Source: Deltaproteobacteria bacterium HGW-Deltaproteobacteria-18
GTDB lineage: Bacteria; Desulfobacterota; Desulfovibrionia; Desulfovibrionales; Desulfomicrobiaceae
Assembly (NCBI GenBank): GCA_002841885.1
Contig: PHBE01000020.1
Span: 1 to 64,000 of the forward strand
Direction: 5' to 3'
DNA length: 64,000 nt
A program made the translations under genes and the position numbers. Positions 62,936-64,000 of the stretch are shown here, one piece after another. The notes under the pieces were generated by a model. It had not been told where the DNA came from, did no database searches, and saw nothing but the letters and a program-made list of their open reading frames with translations. Positions within the stretch are counted from its first letter, which is position 1. Each line of letters begins with the position of its first letter.

Positions 62936-64000
<1,065 letters not shown>

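Overview
The window looks like chromosome of a sulfate-reducing deltaproteobacterium of the Desulfovibrionales (Desulfovibrio/Desulfomicrobium type). This is inferred from the order kdsA-kdsC-lptC-lptA-lptB-rpoN-hpf-ptsN-rapZ followed by mannose-type PTS genes, a DHH-family Mn-dependent pyrophosphatase and a hypCDE hydrogenase-maturation set. The flanks are GC-rich. The centre (about 15-41 kb) is patchily and often strongly AT-rich. No rRNA, tRNA or CRISPR array was seen.

Layout. 0.5-5.2 kb (+): Nudix hydrolase, glycogen synthase and a stand-alone CBM48 protein in an overlapping operon, then a HTH-cupin regulator and an acyl-CoA synthetase. 5.3-43.2 kb: a very large surface-glycan locus. Its left edge carries an IS256-type transposase remnant. 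It contains many glycosyltransferases, including three paralogous GT2 proteins with a helical N-terminus and three unusually large modular enzymes (GT2-TPR-GT4; CgeB-like/GT2/CgeB-like; GT4-GT4-methyltransferase-GT4-methyltransferase). A WbpB/D/E/I-like set for a UDP-2,3-diacetamido-mannuronic acid type sugar follows, then a second DegT aminotransferase and a cassette with a NodB-like deacetylase, two methyltransferases, a radical SAM/SPASM protein, an ATP-grasp ligase and a metallophosphoesterase. GalE and a UDP-glucuronate decarboxylase close the locus. 43.5-45.2 kb (-): a compact four-gene module pairing a MNT/HepT-type pair with an AbiEii-like nucleotidyltransferase and a small putative antitoxin. 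45.2-50.6 kb (-): TPR protein, carA, kdsB, waaA, ddl and an HD-domain protein. 50.7-54.7 kb (+): hypC, hypD, hypE, a DEDDh exonuclease and an unknown protein, with large palindromic repeats between them. 55-64 kb (-): ppaC, PTS IIC/IIB/IIA, rapZ, ptsN, hpf, rpoN, lptB/A/C, kdsC and partial kdsA.

How it fits together: kdsA/kdsC/kdsB/waaA make and attach KDO, lptABC export LPS, and the glycan locus makes nucleotide sugars and assembles a complex O-antigen, capsule or other surface glycan. The PTS genes with rapZ, ptsN and rpoN look like a regulatory phosphorelay.

Four genes are broken in the given sequence. Three cases sit in or beside long homopolymers: wbpB (8 T), the PTS IIC gene (9 T) and the tail of the 1775-residue glycosyltransferase (10 G). 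These may be phase-variable, slippage-decoded, decaying, or assembly errors; the sequence alone cannot decide. Decayed methyltransferase remnants show past rearrangement. The most interesting candidates are the radical SAM/ATP-grasp/deacetylase glycan cassette, the modular glycosyltransferases, and two families of large palindromic intergenic repeats near hypDE, one of which shows covariation in its stem.
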